Assembly (NCBI GenBank): GCA_963575745.1
Contig: CAUYUJ010014194.1
Coordinates: 726,001-790,000, forward strand
DNA from: Prorocentrum cordatum
Taxonomy: Eukaryota; Sar; Dinophyceae; Prorocentrales; Prorocentraceae
Direction of reading: 5' to 3'
DNA length: 64,000 nt
Below the pieces are notes generated by a model. It was not told where the DNA came from, did no database searches, and saw only the letters and a program-made list of their open reading frames with translations. Numbering within the stretch: position 1 is the stretch's first letter; each line of letters starts with the position of its first letter. A program made the translations under genes and the position numbers. Below, piece after piece: positions 12,816-24,035 of the stretch.

Positions 12816-13695
12816 CGACCACCAGCACGACCACCAGCACCTCCACCAGAACGGCCAGCAACACGACCGCGAGCACGACCACCAGCACGACCACCAACAC
12901 GACCACCAGCACCTCCAGCACGGCCAGCCACCAGCACGACCACCAGCAGAACCACCAGCACGACCACCAGCACGACCACCAGCACCTCCACCAGAACGGC
13001 CACCAACACGACCGCCAGCACGACCACCAGCACAAGCACCGGCACGCCCAGCCACCAGCACGACCACCAGCACAACCACCAGCACGACCACCAGCACGAT
13101 CACCAGCACGACCACCAGCACCTCCACCAGAACGGCCACCAACACGACCGCCAGCACGACCACCAGCACAAGCACCAGCACGACCACCAGCACGACCACC
13201 AGCACGACCACCAGCACGACCAGCCACCAGCACCTCCAGCACGGCCAGCCACCAGCACGACCAAGCACGACCACCAACACGACCACCAGCACCTCCAGCA
13301 CGGCCAGCCACCAGCACGACCACCAGCACAACCACCAGCACGACCACCAGCACGACCACCAGCACGATCACCAGCACCTCCACCAGAACGGCCACCAACA
13401 CGACCGCCAGCACAAGCACCAGCACAACCACCAACGCGACCAGCCACCAGCACGACCACCAGCACAACCGCCAGCACGACCACCAGCACGACCACCAGCC
13501 CAGCACGACCACCAGCTCGACCACCAGCACTTCCCAGCACGACCACCAGCACAAGTACCAGCACGACCACCAGCACGACTGCCAGCACCTCCACCAGAAC
13601 GGCCAGCAGCACGACCACCAGCACGACCACCAGCACGTCCACCAACCACGACCACCAGCACGGCCGCCAGCACAACCACCAGCACGACCGCATTA
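12812..13695 (+). repeat. Satellite B, 12-bp ACCACCAGCACG array
   Basis: The 12-bp unit ACCACCAGCACG is repeated about 70 times. A variant block CTCCACCAGAACGGCCA recurs at irregular 135-257-bp spacing (for example 12841, 12987, 13122, 13379 and 13590), so the array has higher-order structure. It abuts satellite A directly, and just after it (13702-13720) lies a single partial satellite A unit, CACGGTCGGTCGAAATAAA. Confidence 0.95.
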
Positions 13696-13757
13696 TGGGC
13701 ACACGGTCGGTCGAAATAAAGCAGTGCGAGATCACACCGGTAGGTATGATGATAAAA

Positions 13758-14185
13758 CAACCTAACAGGACAACTTGACCTTACACCCTAGCCCTCAAAC
13801 ACTCGAGCCTTGACACCCTAATCCCATCACCCTGACGCTAACACAACAACCCTGACCCCGTACCCGCAATGATACCGCTCCAACCCTGATCCTAACACCC
13901 TAGCCGTAACACCTCAATCCTAGCACCCTGACCCCATTATCCGAACCTTACACCTGACAGTCTAACCCTAGCACCCTACCCCTAACACCCTGGCCATGAC
14001 ACGAACATCCCCACCCTAATTCCATAACCTTACCCCCGAACCCTAAAACAACTGAGCTCCCCTTAGCCTAACGCCGCAACCCTAAAACAACATACCTAAC
14101 ACCCTACATCTAACCCTACCGCCCGAACACGAGCACCCGAACACTGACACTCTTACCTTAACACCCTTTTCCTACAGTCATTGGC
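13758..14185. repeat. Degenerate telomere-like repeats, right block
   Basis: CCCTAACACCCTRAC-type motifs resume on the same strand as in the left block, with many substitutions. Together the two tracts bracket satellites A and B. Confidence 0.8.
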
Positions 14186-14350
14186 CTGACCTAAGGAACG
14201 ATACATAAGGAACGAAGCCCCCTTTTTTCCCAAGGAATAACGCATAAGGAACGATACATAATACATAACGCATAAGGAACTGTAACTAACGCATGTAAGC
14301 CTAAGGAACGACCGAGCCCCTTTTGAAAAGTAACTGTTCCTTATTCAAGC
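14186..14350. repeat. AAGGAACGATACAT minisatellite
   Basis: AAGGAACGATACATAAGGAACG and CATAAGGAACTGTAACTAACG variants repeat about every 12-25 bp within the telomere-like zone. Confidence 0.7.
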
Positions 14351-14550
14351 CGCTCACTGTAACACCCTAACCCTAACCCTAACACCCAAGCCTTCACACA
14401 CGACCCCCAGCCCTAACACCCTAAGCAAAAAACCCTCACTCTGACACCATAAGCCTACCTAACCCGAATGCCTGAAAATTCTGACCCCCTTACCCGAACA
14501 CCCTAATTTTTCCACCTCTACCCTAACCCTCACACCTGAACCCTAGCAGC
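14351..14550. repeat. Telomere-like repeats, distal part
   Basis: It includes the purest stretch in the window, CACCCTAACCCTAACCCTAA at about 14361-14380, then decays into degenerate copies. Confidence 0.75.
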
Positions 14551-15725
14551 CTCTTGGGCGCGAAGGGGGGAAGGGGGGCGGCGTCCGAAATTCCTTCCCT
14601 CTCTCATGCGCAGTGGGGTGAGTGGGGGGGCGAAAACCCCACACCCCCGTTTAGAATGATGGGAGTGAGATGTGGGGGGCTGAGAACAGCCCCCCACTTG
14701 AAGGAGGGGAGGGGGGGTGGTGTTGTTCGAGCCCCCCCCGTTTTCAGCTAGAGGGGGGTTGAGCGGCGCGTCTTTCACAATCTAGGTCACGTCTTCGGTC
14801 ACGCACTTGTTCGGCCACAAACGATCTCAACCGATAGAGGCTGGCCGCCATGAGACACCCTCCTGCCGGCCCATGCCCACCTGGCACATGCCGTTGTGGT
14901 TTCGCTTGTTAGCGAGGGCGGCAGCGCCCGGCTTTGGTCTGAGCCGAAGGCATCAAACAGCGAGAGAGGCAAGTAACGGGCGCTGGCCTGCTTCCACGGA
15001 CGAGGGGGGAGTCTGGCTCGCACCACCCACGGGTCCTCCTGAATCAGCGCGCGCTCGCGCAACCGAAACCCACGCTCGTGGACGCTGCGGTGCAGACGAG
15101 GAAGCTGCGTCTTCCAGCGGGGACAGAGTCGGCTGCACGCAAGAGCGACCCTAGGAAAGGGTGACCTCTGGTGAGAGGCCTCGGGGGGGCCGCGGGGAGG
15201 CCGAATCCAAGCGCGCTGGCAGTGCAGGGGGGGCATGCTTGCCCGCACCAGAGGTCCCTCTGGCAAGAGCCACCTTTACACGTCGCAAACCTCCAATGAT
15301 GTGCTGTTTCCGTGCGCGGCCCTAAGAGGTCCCGCGGAACCCTCCTCCATGGGCTCACGGGCCCCCTGAAGGCCGCATTCGAGGACAGACGCTGGGATTT
15401 TGAAACAGATGTCGGCGATCTGGGGAAGAAGCCCGCCGCTTACGTTCGGTGGCAACTCATGGGAGCCTCCCGACGCTATATTGCTGGCTCTTGCGAATCG
15501 ACGCTAACGGACACTCGTCAACGCTAATCGACTCTGAATCGACGCTCATAGACGCTAAATCGGCAATATCCCTTCGATTACCCCGCGCCAATATACGCTA
15601 GCGCAGATAAAGAAAGGATAATTACGAGGGTATATAAGTCTCCCATGGTTTGTTACCGACTTACGTAACCTTTTGCACCTGATAACCATCCCCAACAGAT
15701 GATAAGAATTAGGGGTCACGGGGCG
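14551..15725. other. No recognised gene; GACGCTAA-like short repeats near 15.5 kb
   Basis: Between 15495 and 15570 the motif TCGACGCTAA (also GACGCTCATAGACGCTAAAT) recurs in a degenerate array. The remainder is GC-rich without recognised content. Confidence 0.45.
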
Positions 15726-15825
15726 TGGGGGGAGGAGGAGGATCCGGAGGAGGAGGAGGACCAGCAGGAGGAGGACCAGGAGGAGGAGGAGGAGGAGGAG
15801 GAGGAGGAGGAGGAGGGGGAGATCT
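15726..15825 (+). repeat. (GGA)n microsatellite
   Basis: GGAGGAGGAGGACCAGCAGG followed by nearly pure GGA triplets. Confidence 0.9.
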
Positions 15826-16021
15826 CGGAGCTCGAGTCTGTCTTCCTGGGGCCTCCCTGGGGCTGGAGGTTCCTTTCCTCGGGGCTCTTTTTCTCGGGAC
15901 TCTCGTTCGCGCAGGTCGACTGACTCGAAGCTACTGCTGCCTCGGCACTGCTGCTACAAAACTCAAGGTCGTTTCTCGTCAGATACTCTATGCCACAGCC
16001 CCGTAGTTCTCGATCTCACGC

Positions 16022-16515
16022 TCTCAGAAGGGAGAGAAAGAGAGAGAGAGAGAAGGAGAGAAAGAGAGAGAGGGAGAGAGAGAGAGAGAGGATAGGGGAA
16101 CAAGACGAGGAGAAAGGATAGAGGAGAGGTGAGACGAGAGGATGATGGAGAGTAGGGAGAGGGGGGGGAATGGCGAGGAGAGGAGGGAGGAGAAAGGAGA
16201 ATAGAGAAGAGAGAGAAGAGGAAGACGGCCGGAGGAGACTCCAGGAAAATCCAAAGCTACAATCCTATCCCATTTTCGGTGCAAGCTGTACTTAGGAGTT
16301 GAGATTTTCAAGGCCGCGTGTAGGGCCCTCATGGCCTGGGCTTTTCGGGGATATTCTACACCGTGGATAAAACAAGTTCGGAGGGAGGGGGGAGGGGAGG
16401 GAAGGCCTGGGCAAGAAAGGAAATAAGAGGAGGGGAAAGACAGAGGAGGAGAAGGAGGAGCAGGAGGAGGAGGTGGAGGAGAGAGAAGAGAGAGAGAGAG
16501 AGAGAGGGAGAGACT
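16022..16515 (+). repeat. Purine-rich AGAGAG/GGAGGA tracts
   Basis: GA-dinucleotide and GGA-trinucleotide tracts occupy 16022-16240 and 16375-16515. They are separated by ~130 bp of mixed sequence. The opposite strand gives Ser/Leu-rich artefact frames. Confidence 0.85.
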
Positions 16516-16517
16516 TC

Positions 16518-16640
16518 AAAGCCCATGATGGCTTCAAGACGGCCCACGATGGCTTCAAGAGGTGGAGGGATAGAAAAAGCTCACGATGGCTTCAAGCCGG
16601 CCCACGAATCCTCCAAGACGGCCCTAGGCGGTCCAAGACG
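16518..16640 (+). repeat. GATGGCTTCAAGA short tandem repeats
   Basis: GCCCACGATGGCTTCAAGAC-like units of about 20-25 bp recur about five times and pass into CCAAGACGGCCC, the motif that dominates 27.1-27.6 and 63.0-63.5 kb. Confidence 0.7.
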
Positions 16641-16844
16641 GCCCCTTGTTGATGGTGCAATTTAACATGAAAGTAGCTTCGGTTCGGAACTTTTCGGGGG
16701 ATACTAAAGTTCGGCTCCGCCGCCCCGCCACCGCCGACCAAACTTTTCTTGCCCAGAGATGGTCAACTCTATGGTGTTCAGGGGGGGGGTACTTTATTAT
16801 CAGGGGCATGGGGTTATATCTTCAGCCCTGGCAGAGAGGCCACA

Positions 16845-17005
16845 GCTCCAGCGGGATCGAATCGGGACAGCGGATCGAATCGGAGCTTGCGCCGGATTGG
16901 ACCGCAGCGGCGCGGCGCCGAAATCGAATCGGGCCAGCAGCGCCAAGATGCGCAACAACGCCGTGCTGGCACCTGGCCGCATCGGGTCGCGAGAACATCG
17001 GAATC
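16845..17005 (+). repeat. Dispersed repeat S, copy 1
   Basis: ATCGAATCGGGACAGCGGATC and, further on, CGCCAAGATGCGCAACAACGCC are matched at 53757-53895 and 61148-61300. The family is rich in TCGAATCGG. No coding function is recognised. Confidence 0.65.
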
Positions 17006-17240
17006 GGGGACGCACTGACCCTGGTCAATCCAGACCCGGGCCAGTCGGGCCTTGCAGGATCCTGCACCCAAGCCCCGACGGAATCGGAATTGCATCGGGC
17101 CGGCCGAGAGCGACGTCGAAGCGGATCAATCGGATCCCTGGGCCCTGCCCTGCACTGCCCTGCCCGGGCCACGCGAGCGTCACTGTGCAAGCGTGGACCA
17201 CGAGGCCCATTTCTGCATTGTCCCAGTCTTCTGGGAAGAA

Positions 17241-17340
17241 GAACAACGGCATTTCGAAGCTCCGCACGGATTTCTTGGATCTGCGCTGGACCCTCCTCCC
17301 TGGCGCGGCTCCAGCGCAAATCCAAGGCATCCGCTCTGCC
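17241..17340. mobile_element. Hairpin element H, short copy 2
   Basis: The left arm includes GCTCCGCACGGATTTCTTGG and ATCTGCGCTGG; the right arm is CCAGCGCAAATCCAAGGCAT. The arms are complementary and the loop is only about 20 bp. Confidence 0.65.
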
Positions 17341-17447
17341 ATTTCCCTGTCTTTTCCCCATCTCTCCATCCGACGAAGACTGGGAGGAGTGCCATCGAAG
17401 GATCCGTGACAAAACAGTCCGCAGCCTCCGCCGAACGTTTATGTGCA

Positions 17448-17503
17448 TACCGTTTCTCCTTCTTCTCCTTCTTCTCCTCCTCCTTCTTCTTCTTCTTCTA
17501 AGA
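17448..17503 (+). repeat. TTCTCC/TTC microsatellite
   Basis: TTCTCCTTCTTCTCC units grade into TTCTTCTTCTTC. Confidence 0.85.
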
Positions 17504-17689
17504 TTTCTCAGCACGGAGCCTCCGAAGTCCCGACCTCTTCCCCGGGGCTGGCCCGGCTCCCCGAGCTGCTCTGTGGACGGCCTGGGGCCCCGGCGAGGAT
17601 CCCGGCCAAAGGCCGGGCGCCCCCGTGGCTTCGAGGGAGCTTCGGCCGTGCGGCCCCGCGTGGCATCGCCGTGGGGCCGGCCCCGGGGG

Positions 17690-17865
17690 GGAGGGGCGAG
17701 GGGGAGGAGGAGGGAGGGAGGAGGAGGGAGAGAAGGGAGGGAGGGGCGAGGGAGAGGAGGGAGAGGAGGAGGGAGGAGGGAGGGGCGAGGAGCGGCGAGG
17801 GCGGAGGGAGGGGGAGGGGCGAGGGGGGGGAGGAGCGGCGAGGGGGGGCCTCTTCGGGCCACGGC
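17690..17865 (+). repeat. GGAGGGAGG-rich tract
   Basis: GGGAGGAGGAGGGAGG-type purine-rich low-complexity DNA; overlapping Pro/Arg frames are artefacts. Confidence 0.8.
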
Positions 17866-18043
17866 GGGCCTCGGCAACGAAGCGGTGCCCGACTCTGGAT
17901 CCGAGGGCTGGCCCCGAGAGCCAAGGGCCCCTCCTGATGTCAGAGAGGTCCTTACGGCAGGTTCGTGTCGTGCCGACCCCAGCGTTGGTTTTTGACACCG
18001 CAGGGATCGTTCAACCTTGAATGATCTGCCGCTGCCGCAACGT

Positions 18044-18125
18044 CCGATCGTTCAACATCGATCGATTCTGGGTCGCCGGCGGCGTTCAACCTTGAACGCC
18101 CGCGCTGGGGTCGCCGCGAGTCGAC
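18044..18125 (+). repeat. Dispersed repeat shared with 9.44 kb, copy 2
   Basis: GATCGTTCAACATCGATCG, GGCGTTCAACCTTGAACGCC and CGCTGGGGTCGCCGCG match the 9.44-kb copy in order. GGCGTTCAACCTTGAACGCC is itself an almost perfect palindrome. Confidence 0.65.
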
Positions 18126-18289
18126 ACGACGCAAACCTACCGTATCTCGGCGTCTTGGCTGCAGGGCTCGAGCTGCCCAGGTCGCACGAGTCGCAGGGCC
18201 TCTCCCATTCCCGCCACAGAAGAATCGGGACCGCGACGGTGGTCTTGATGGGCCAATTGTCCACCGCCACGATCATAGGTGAACAGGGA

Positions 18290-19120
18290 GAAGAGGGAGG
18301 ATGAGGGAGAGGAGGAGGAGAAAGGAGAGTAGGAGGGCCTCCCCGTCCTCCCTTCTCCCCCGTCCTGCCTTTGGTAGCAGTGGCGGAACATTGACCAATC
18401 AGGTCTGCCTCTGAAGAGAGGTCCAAGAGAAGAAATGACCCCAGCAAAGCACCCTACTGGCAGCTGAGATGCAGCCAATACAGGAGTGAGAGCACGGTCA
18501 TGTGCACCTGAATGCGTCCATTGCGAACGACTGTGGCCGTCCTGAGCAAACATGGAGCCCGCGAGAGCGCGACTCCTGAACAAATCGCATGCAAAACGAC
18601 TGCTTGGACCGACCGGTCTCGGGCTCCCCGCCCCCCCCCCTGTGGGAGCCTTTCGCTGTCCGCGCAGAAGAGGGGGGGGGGGCCGCAATTCGCGCGAGCC
18701 ACACTCCCCAGCCAGGTCCCCACGCAGACGAGGAGCAAGGAGGAGGGATGAGGAAGGAGGAGGAGGAGGAGGAGGAGGAGGAGGAGGGAAAGGAGGAGGG
18801 CAATCGAGGAGGAAGAGGAGGTATGGTGAGAAAGCCAAGAGGAGCAAGGAGGAAGAGGAACGAGGATGAGTAAGGCAGGAAGAAGAGGGCGAGCGGGGGG
18901 AGGACAGGGGGCGGAAACAGGAGGATGGCGGCGACGAGCGAAGGAGAGCGAGGGTAAGGAGTTGAGGAGACGCGTGGGAGGGGGAGGGAGTGAGGCGAAG
19001 GACGAGGACGAGGAGAATGAGGGGGAGAGCAGAAGCAGAGGGAGGAGGGACGTGGAGAACGAGAGGGGGAAGAAGGAGAGGAAGCCACAAGAGGATGAGG
19101 GCCATGACGAAGAGTAAGAG
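18290..19120 (+). repeat. GGA-rich low-complexity blocks with embedded repeat fragment
   Basis: GGA-rich tracts at 18290-18330 and 18740-19120 bracket a fragment at 18430-18665 that is collinear with 7190-7680 (CCCCAGCAAAGYACCCTA, then GAGAGCA and CATGTGCACC, then GGTCTCGGGCTC plus a C run). Confidence 0.7.
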
Positions 19121-19197
19121 GTGAAGGAAGGGCCCCGAATCTGCCAGCGCGTGCTGGACGCGACGCGGTGATACGCGTGGGAGCAGCCCCGCCACCA

Positions 19198-19312
19198 CGA
19201 TGCACATACGCAGTGCGCACGTGCACATACGCACGTGCGGCACACCACGTGCACGCAGCTGCACGTGGCACGCAGCCGCTGGACCCCGCACGCAGACGTA
19301 CGTGCGCGTGGG
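19198..19312. repeat. GCACGTGC-rich alternating tract
   Basis: GCACGTGCACATACGCACGTG and TACGTGCGCGTGG give repeated ACGTGC palindromes. Alternating purine-pyrimidine sequence like this could adopt Z-DNA (inference). Confidence 0.55.
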
Positions 19313-19545
19313 AATGAACCGCACAACGCCGGCAGCACTCCGCAGGGGGGTGGGAGCGGAGACAGCCCGAGGGCTCACGCGGCTGCTCCTGGGCCCCACA
19401 TCGGGGCGAAACCGGCGCGCTGCCCCCGAGAAGCCGACCACGGCTCATCCCCAGCAGGGTGCTGCTAATCGGCCGAAGTGCAGGCTAGTGACCACACGCA
19501 CATGCGCAAGGATGAGGGAGCGGGGGGGGGAGGAAGAAGCGCGCA

Positions 19546-19590
19546 GCCGTCTATGTGCTCCAGGACCAAGTACACGTTCCTGGAGTCCTG
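19546..19590 (-). CDS. Possible isolated exon resembling a protein-kinase hinge
   Basis: On the minus strand the peptide DSRNVYLVLEHIDG can be read directly after CAG. This resembles the hinge segment between kinase lobes (typically a D/S-x-N-hydrophobic-Y-L-V-hydrophobic-E pattern). I found no N-lobe, HRD or DFG motif within ~1 kb on this strand, so it is at best one short exon or a relic. A chance match is quite possible. Confidence 0.15.
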
Positions 19591-19679
19591 GCGCGCCAGA
19601 CGAGGGGACGATGCGGGAGGATGATGGGAGAGGAAGGAACCGACAGCGACGAAAGAAGACATTCGCAGACTAACGCACG

Positions 19680-22325
19680 TGCGTCTTGCCCACTCATCTG
19701 AACTTGGCTTGCTGCTGCTTGCTATGTCCTCCGTGTTCCTGTCCTTCCCCAGCGCCACAACATTACGGACGCCGGCCAATGCTTCGGAGGTCCGTGCGGA
19801 CCCGCCGCCCCGATGGCTTCGAATCCCCGGCCTTCTGCGGACAGCTGGCGACCCCCTGCAGCAGAGGACGGGTCTCCTCGCACGTGTCCACGAGCCGGCA
19901 GACCGCGGGATGCCGCAGCGGCCTCTCCGGCGCGAAGTACCGTCACGAGGGGCGGGCGGGACCCGCATCCTCCATCCCCCCCTTTCAAGACCGGAGGCCT
20001 CCAAAACGGTGTCGAAGCAGTTGGGTCTGGAGGATCGTGCCGCATCTCCGACACATCGGCGATGTCTTGGCGACCTCGGCGTGGAAAAGTTCAGACTACC
20101 CAGTGAGCCGCATCGGCGACGCACCAGCGATGCGGCGGCGCGATCCTGCGACCCCATCTACTTCGACCGCACTTTGGAGGGCACAGAGACGAAGGCAGCA
20201 TGTGGACGTCCATGACATCCAGCGTCTTGTAAAATAAAAACGAATGTTTCTTGCCATGCTCCGACCCTACGGGTCCGTCCTGGGCCCCGGTGCTGTCAAA
20301 AAACAGATTGGCACGAGCATGTCCAGAACCCGTTTGAAACCAAAATACGTTGGAGCTTCAGGAGAAGAACTCTCCAAGACCTGCGACGAACGCCAGATGT
20401 CCAGGAGAAAAATCGTACGAAGAAAAACCAGCAATCTGTGAGAGCTGGTGGGTCGGGAGGGTGTATCGGGCGCCGGGGCCAGCTCAGGGCGCTCTGGAAC
20501 GCTCTGATTGGATGCTCATACCTCCCTGAAGCTGCTTCGAACGTCCTGCGTTGAAGCTGCGTCGAACGTCCGTTGACTCGAGCCAAACTTGAGTCGAACC
20601 TGAGTGGAACATTAATCGAACCCGAATCGAACTGAAGTCGAAGAGTCGGACTACTCGGAAGGATCCGTTCGGTGGGCCCCAGGAAGGTCACCCAAACGAA
20701 CATCTAACTCTGAGAGGAACCTTCTGGAGCGTGTATCTTCATCCTAAGCCTGCCTGGCCTACGCCCCCCCCTCCACCTCACCCTCCTCCCGCAGTCAGAC
20801 AGGTAAGCCTTGCTGAATCTGGCCATCCTGGGCTGCGAGTGCGGGGCCTGAGGGCTGACCCCTACTCGCCACCTCATCGAAGAGCACATGTGGAGGACGT
20901 GCAGTGGGAACGCGTCTTGGCGGCATGCCGCTGCCTCTACAGGCCGATCCCAGGCTAGCCGATGCTGAGGCCACCAGGCTGCGCGGACGAGATTGCCCAA
21001 TTCACAACACAATGTAACTAGCAGTGCAAAGCTTGTTACCACTTCGGAACGTAACATCCCTGAAATAATTCCTGCCGAACTTCAGAGCTGCAAAGCCTCA
21101 GAGCTTCGTCACGTCAATTGGTGGAAACATGTACGGCGCCGCAATGGGCCACGAGCAGGCTTCTGCACCTTCCCCGACAATGTCTCCTCAGGCCTAGACT
21201 GGCGAACTCGGACTTCGATGTATCCGCGTTGACACCTGCTCTGCCAAGGCTTCCTGTAGCACAATCGGCCACGACCACGCGCCGAATCCATTCGGCCATG
21301 TCCCCTCCTTCTCCTCCTCGTCCTCCTCTTCTCTTACCCTCGCTACGTTGTCTCCACGGGAGAGAAGAGGATGAAGTGGAGGGGATCGTGGCTCCGCATG
21401 CTCCTCCTCGCCTCCTCCCCTCTCCCTCCTCCTCCCCCTCATCCTCCTCCCCCCGCCCTTCTCATCCTTCCCCCAATCCCCCTTCTCGTCCTCGTCGTCT
21501 CCCCCCTTCGCCTCTCCCTGGACCGCATCCGGTCTGCCCCAAGCACGTTTCTCACTGCGGATGGATCTCTGACGGCCATGAGGCCCAGAAGGGGCACCCC
21601 AGGGGGTGACATCGGGAGGCAACGCCCAGCGTCGACGTTGCGTCAATGATGAAAAAGCGGCGCACCCACTTCTAAACTCTGCCCTACGAACCTGCCCTAA
21701 GGTGCGGTCTGGTCAGGCGGAAATCGAGAGGAATCACTGATACTCCAAACTAAGCGAAGCGTTCAGAATAACCGGATAATCCGCTGCCTCTACGCAGGGG
21801 CCCCTCATAACCTGGGCCTCAGACCCATTGCGGGGTCCATCCTGGCCTGTTGTCCATCATCCCAAATCCACGTTTGACGGCACCAGAGCCCGAAACGGGC
21901 AGTGTGGGGGCCGAGATCGCGAGACAACGTCGGGATGCGACTTTCCCTTATTCTCTGGCGAAGCCCACCTACTGATCTTGGCCCCAAACCCTGGCCTGGG
22001 CTGCATTCCTTATACGGCGGACTCCAGAAACCCTGAACCCAAAAACGCAAACACGTTTTCATCTCTTTGGGGCGCCGCCGCCTTCCGCCAGCCTTCCGCT
22101 GGCTTCTGCCCGCGGATGCGGCGTCGTTTTACTTCCGCCGCCTTCCGCCGATGACGAGATGACAACTTCATCGATCCTCGAAGGCAAGCCCCTTTTTGGA
22201 ACGCCTACGAGTCCGAAGGGGATCCAGGAGTGGCGACGAGAGGCCTCCCAGAGAGCCCACCAAGGCGAACAACGGTAAGAACAACATGGATCCTCCCTTA
22301 CTTGCTTCCCCGAGGAACAGAACAC
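19680..22325. other. No recognised gene; short degenerate repeats
   Basis: Overlapping frames of 60-180 codons occur on both strands at 19.68-20.24 and 21.1-21.65 kb, without motifs. At 20560-20650 a TCGAACNTGAGTCGAAC-like motif repeats. A plus-strand frame at 20993-21232 (79 codons) lies in less GC-rich DNA but is unrecognised. No gene is called. Confidence 0.4.
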
Positions 22326-22327
22326 AC

Positions 22328-22509
22328 AACGGCATAAACACACAACTTTCGGAGGTCCGTGCTGATGTCCTGGATCGGCGCCGGGCCCCTCTCCCTGGCG
22401 CGAAGGAGCACGTCAGGGGCGGCAACGGAGGCTCCGCCAGGGGGGGCCCAGCGCAGATCCCAAAAAGCCGCAGGGAACAAGAGAAACTCATGGGTACAGT
22501 ATGCCGTTT
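22328..22509. mobile_element. Hairpin element H, copy 3
   Basis: The left arm runs AACGGCATAAACACACAAC, TTTCGGAGGTCCG, GGATCGGCGCCGGGCCC. The right arm complements it with GGGCCCAGCGCAGATCC and, at the outer edge, TATGCCGTT. The inner arm pairs well, the middle is diverged and the outer AACGGCATA pairs perfectly, so the inverted repeat spans at least 180 bp. Confidence 0.7.
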
Positions 22510-22547
22510 CTGGCTGATCGACTACTTGCAATAAACGCGTACAAGAA

Positions 22548-22710
22548 GGATGCGCGGTAAGGATGCAAAGGCCTCGGAAGGCCATGTCGACATTTTTCGA
22601 GCGGGGCGCGGCCAGCGAAAGTGGTCAAGGATGGGCCGAAGTGGAATGATGCAAAGGAAACCTCTTGCAAAACCGCTCGTCCTTGCTATGCGCATTGTGT
22701 GTGTATTCCA
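22548..22710 (+). repeat. Dispersed repeat F, copy 1
   Basis: GGATGCGCGGTAAGGATGCAA, AGGCCTCGGAAGGCCATGTC, GGCCAGCGAAAGTGGTCAAGG and GGGCCGAAG are shared in order with 27845-28000 and 59070-59240. The length (~150 bp) and sharp shared left edge suggest a SINE-like unit, but I see no convincing A/B boxes. Confidence 0.65.
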
Positions 22711-23050
22711 GGCGGCACCAAGTACGGCAGGGGGCCCACCTCATGATCTCGGCCTCGTGGATCGCCGCATCCCGCGCGCAGTGGATCTTGGAGATCACCT
22801 CCGCGGCGCAGGACCGCCGCCAACGCCGCAGTTTGTCCCGAAGGCCCAAAACGTCGCGAAACGGTTCCACATGTTGTGCACGAATCACGGCCGCACCATG
22901 GGGCCTCGATCTCACTTCGAGTAGGGAGTAGGGGATCGACTGCAGAATCGATTTACCCAAAAAGAAATTCGCGTCGAGCTTACTAGAGAAATGCCCGAAT
23001 GTTCGTAAACAAACAGGTCTTTCTATGTATTTTCGCACACTCGACGAACG
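22711..23050 (-). other. Open frame of unknown status on the minus strand
   Basis: A minus-strand frame across ~22625-23038 reads a plausible-looking stretch with LRRWRRSCAAEVISK and ARDAAIHEAEIMRW. It has no recognised domain and partly overlaps repeat F. I do not call a gene. Confidence 0.25.
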
Positions 23051-23114
23051 AACAAATTTTGGGGTACATCAATGTTGTAGTCGATCCCTCACTCGATCAT
23101 TACTGGACAAAAAA

Positions 23115-23275
23115 CAGCATACAACTTTCGGAGGTCCGCGCGGTTTTTCTGGATCTGCGCTGGACCAATATAGCTGGAGCGCGGAGCGCGCCAAGGGCGG
23201 CGCCAGGAACGCCGTCAAGGGAGCCCAGCGCAGACCCAAGAAATCCGGCCGGACCGTCAAGGATTGTGTTTATGC
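23115..23275. mobile_element. Hairpin element H, copy 4
   Basis: The left arm is CAACTTTCGGAGGTCCGCGC, then GGATCTGCGCTGGAC; the right arm is GCCCAGCGCAGACCCAAGAAA, then CCGGCCGGACCGTC. The outermost sequences GGACAA and TTGTCC also pair. CTCGATCATT to the left and CTCGACTCATT to the right are a possible target duplication with one indel. Confidence 0.7.
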
Positions 23276-23609
23276 ACTTGTCCTTCCTCGACTCATTTTA
23301 GGGAGCCCCAAAACGACGCACGCGCCAAGCCATGTACGCAAATGCCCCGCTCGCTCGCAAGGCTGACCCCACGTCCCACGCGCTCGCGTGACGCGTTCTC
23401 TCGACACCCACGTAGATTAATGTACGCGCGCGTCTTTGTCAAGGCCCCGACCGTCTGCGGCACTTCATCAAGCTGGAAAGACCCACGACGTTCTGCCAGA
23501 GCCTCGAGCCCAAGGCAAAAGCGCCCAGGGTGACAAGCATGCAGCGCCCGGATCTCAGGGCCTCCACTTTGGCGGGGACAGCGATGGACCTCAGAACCCG
23601 TCCAGCGGT

Positions 23610-23665
23610 GCGCCCTGACCAGAACTTCGAGGCGAAGCAAGCCATGGCGACAAGAAAACACCCCC
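23610..23665 (+). repeat. Dispersed repeat R2, fragment
   Basis: CCAGCGGTGCGCCCTGACCAG and AACTTCGAGGCGAA match the internal part of the R2 copies. Flanks are missing. Confidence 0.5.
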
Positions 23666-23734
23666 GAGGTCCAAAATGACCCAAAACGATCCGAATGCTA
23701 CATCCTATCCTCGACCCTCGGAATTCGTTCCTCG

Positions 23735-23742
23735 ATCGTCGT

Positions 23743-23773
<31 letters not shown>

Positions 23774-24035
23774 CGCGCGCGGTGGATATCTGAGAGAGCA
23801 CCTCCCACAGGGTTCGGCCGCCGCCGCCGCCGTTCGAGGGGGGACTTACGGGAGGGGGGGAGCTGGCTCGGGTGTAGGTAGGTATGGACTAGAAACCAAA
23901 CGACACCATCCCGTCTACGACCCAGAGATGTCGAAAGTTCAGGCACTTGCCCACCTACGACCACCCACGACCCACCTACGACATGACCCCACCTACGACC
24001 CACCTGCGACCCACCGCAGATCGTAGGTAGGATGG
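23735..24035 (+). repeat. CGTCGT/GGCGGC tract and CCTACGACCCAC minisatellite
   Basis: CGTCGTCGTCGTCGTCGGC runs into GGCGGC at 23735-23780, with GCCGCCGCC near 23820. At 23945-24030 CCCACCTACGACC-like 10-13-bp units recur about eight times, related to the GCGACCCACC arrays at 51.8 and 59.7 kb. Confidence 0.75.

Noticed and set aside
11696-13760. Long Pro-rich and Cys/Trp/Val-rich open frames (450-485 codons)
   Set aside because: They follow the 55-bp and 12-bp satellites exactly and have no non-repetitive domain.
22340-23275. tRNA- or SINE-type pol III promoters in repeats F and H
   Set aside because: No convincing A-box/B-box pair at the right spacing was found by eye.
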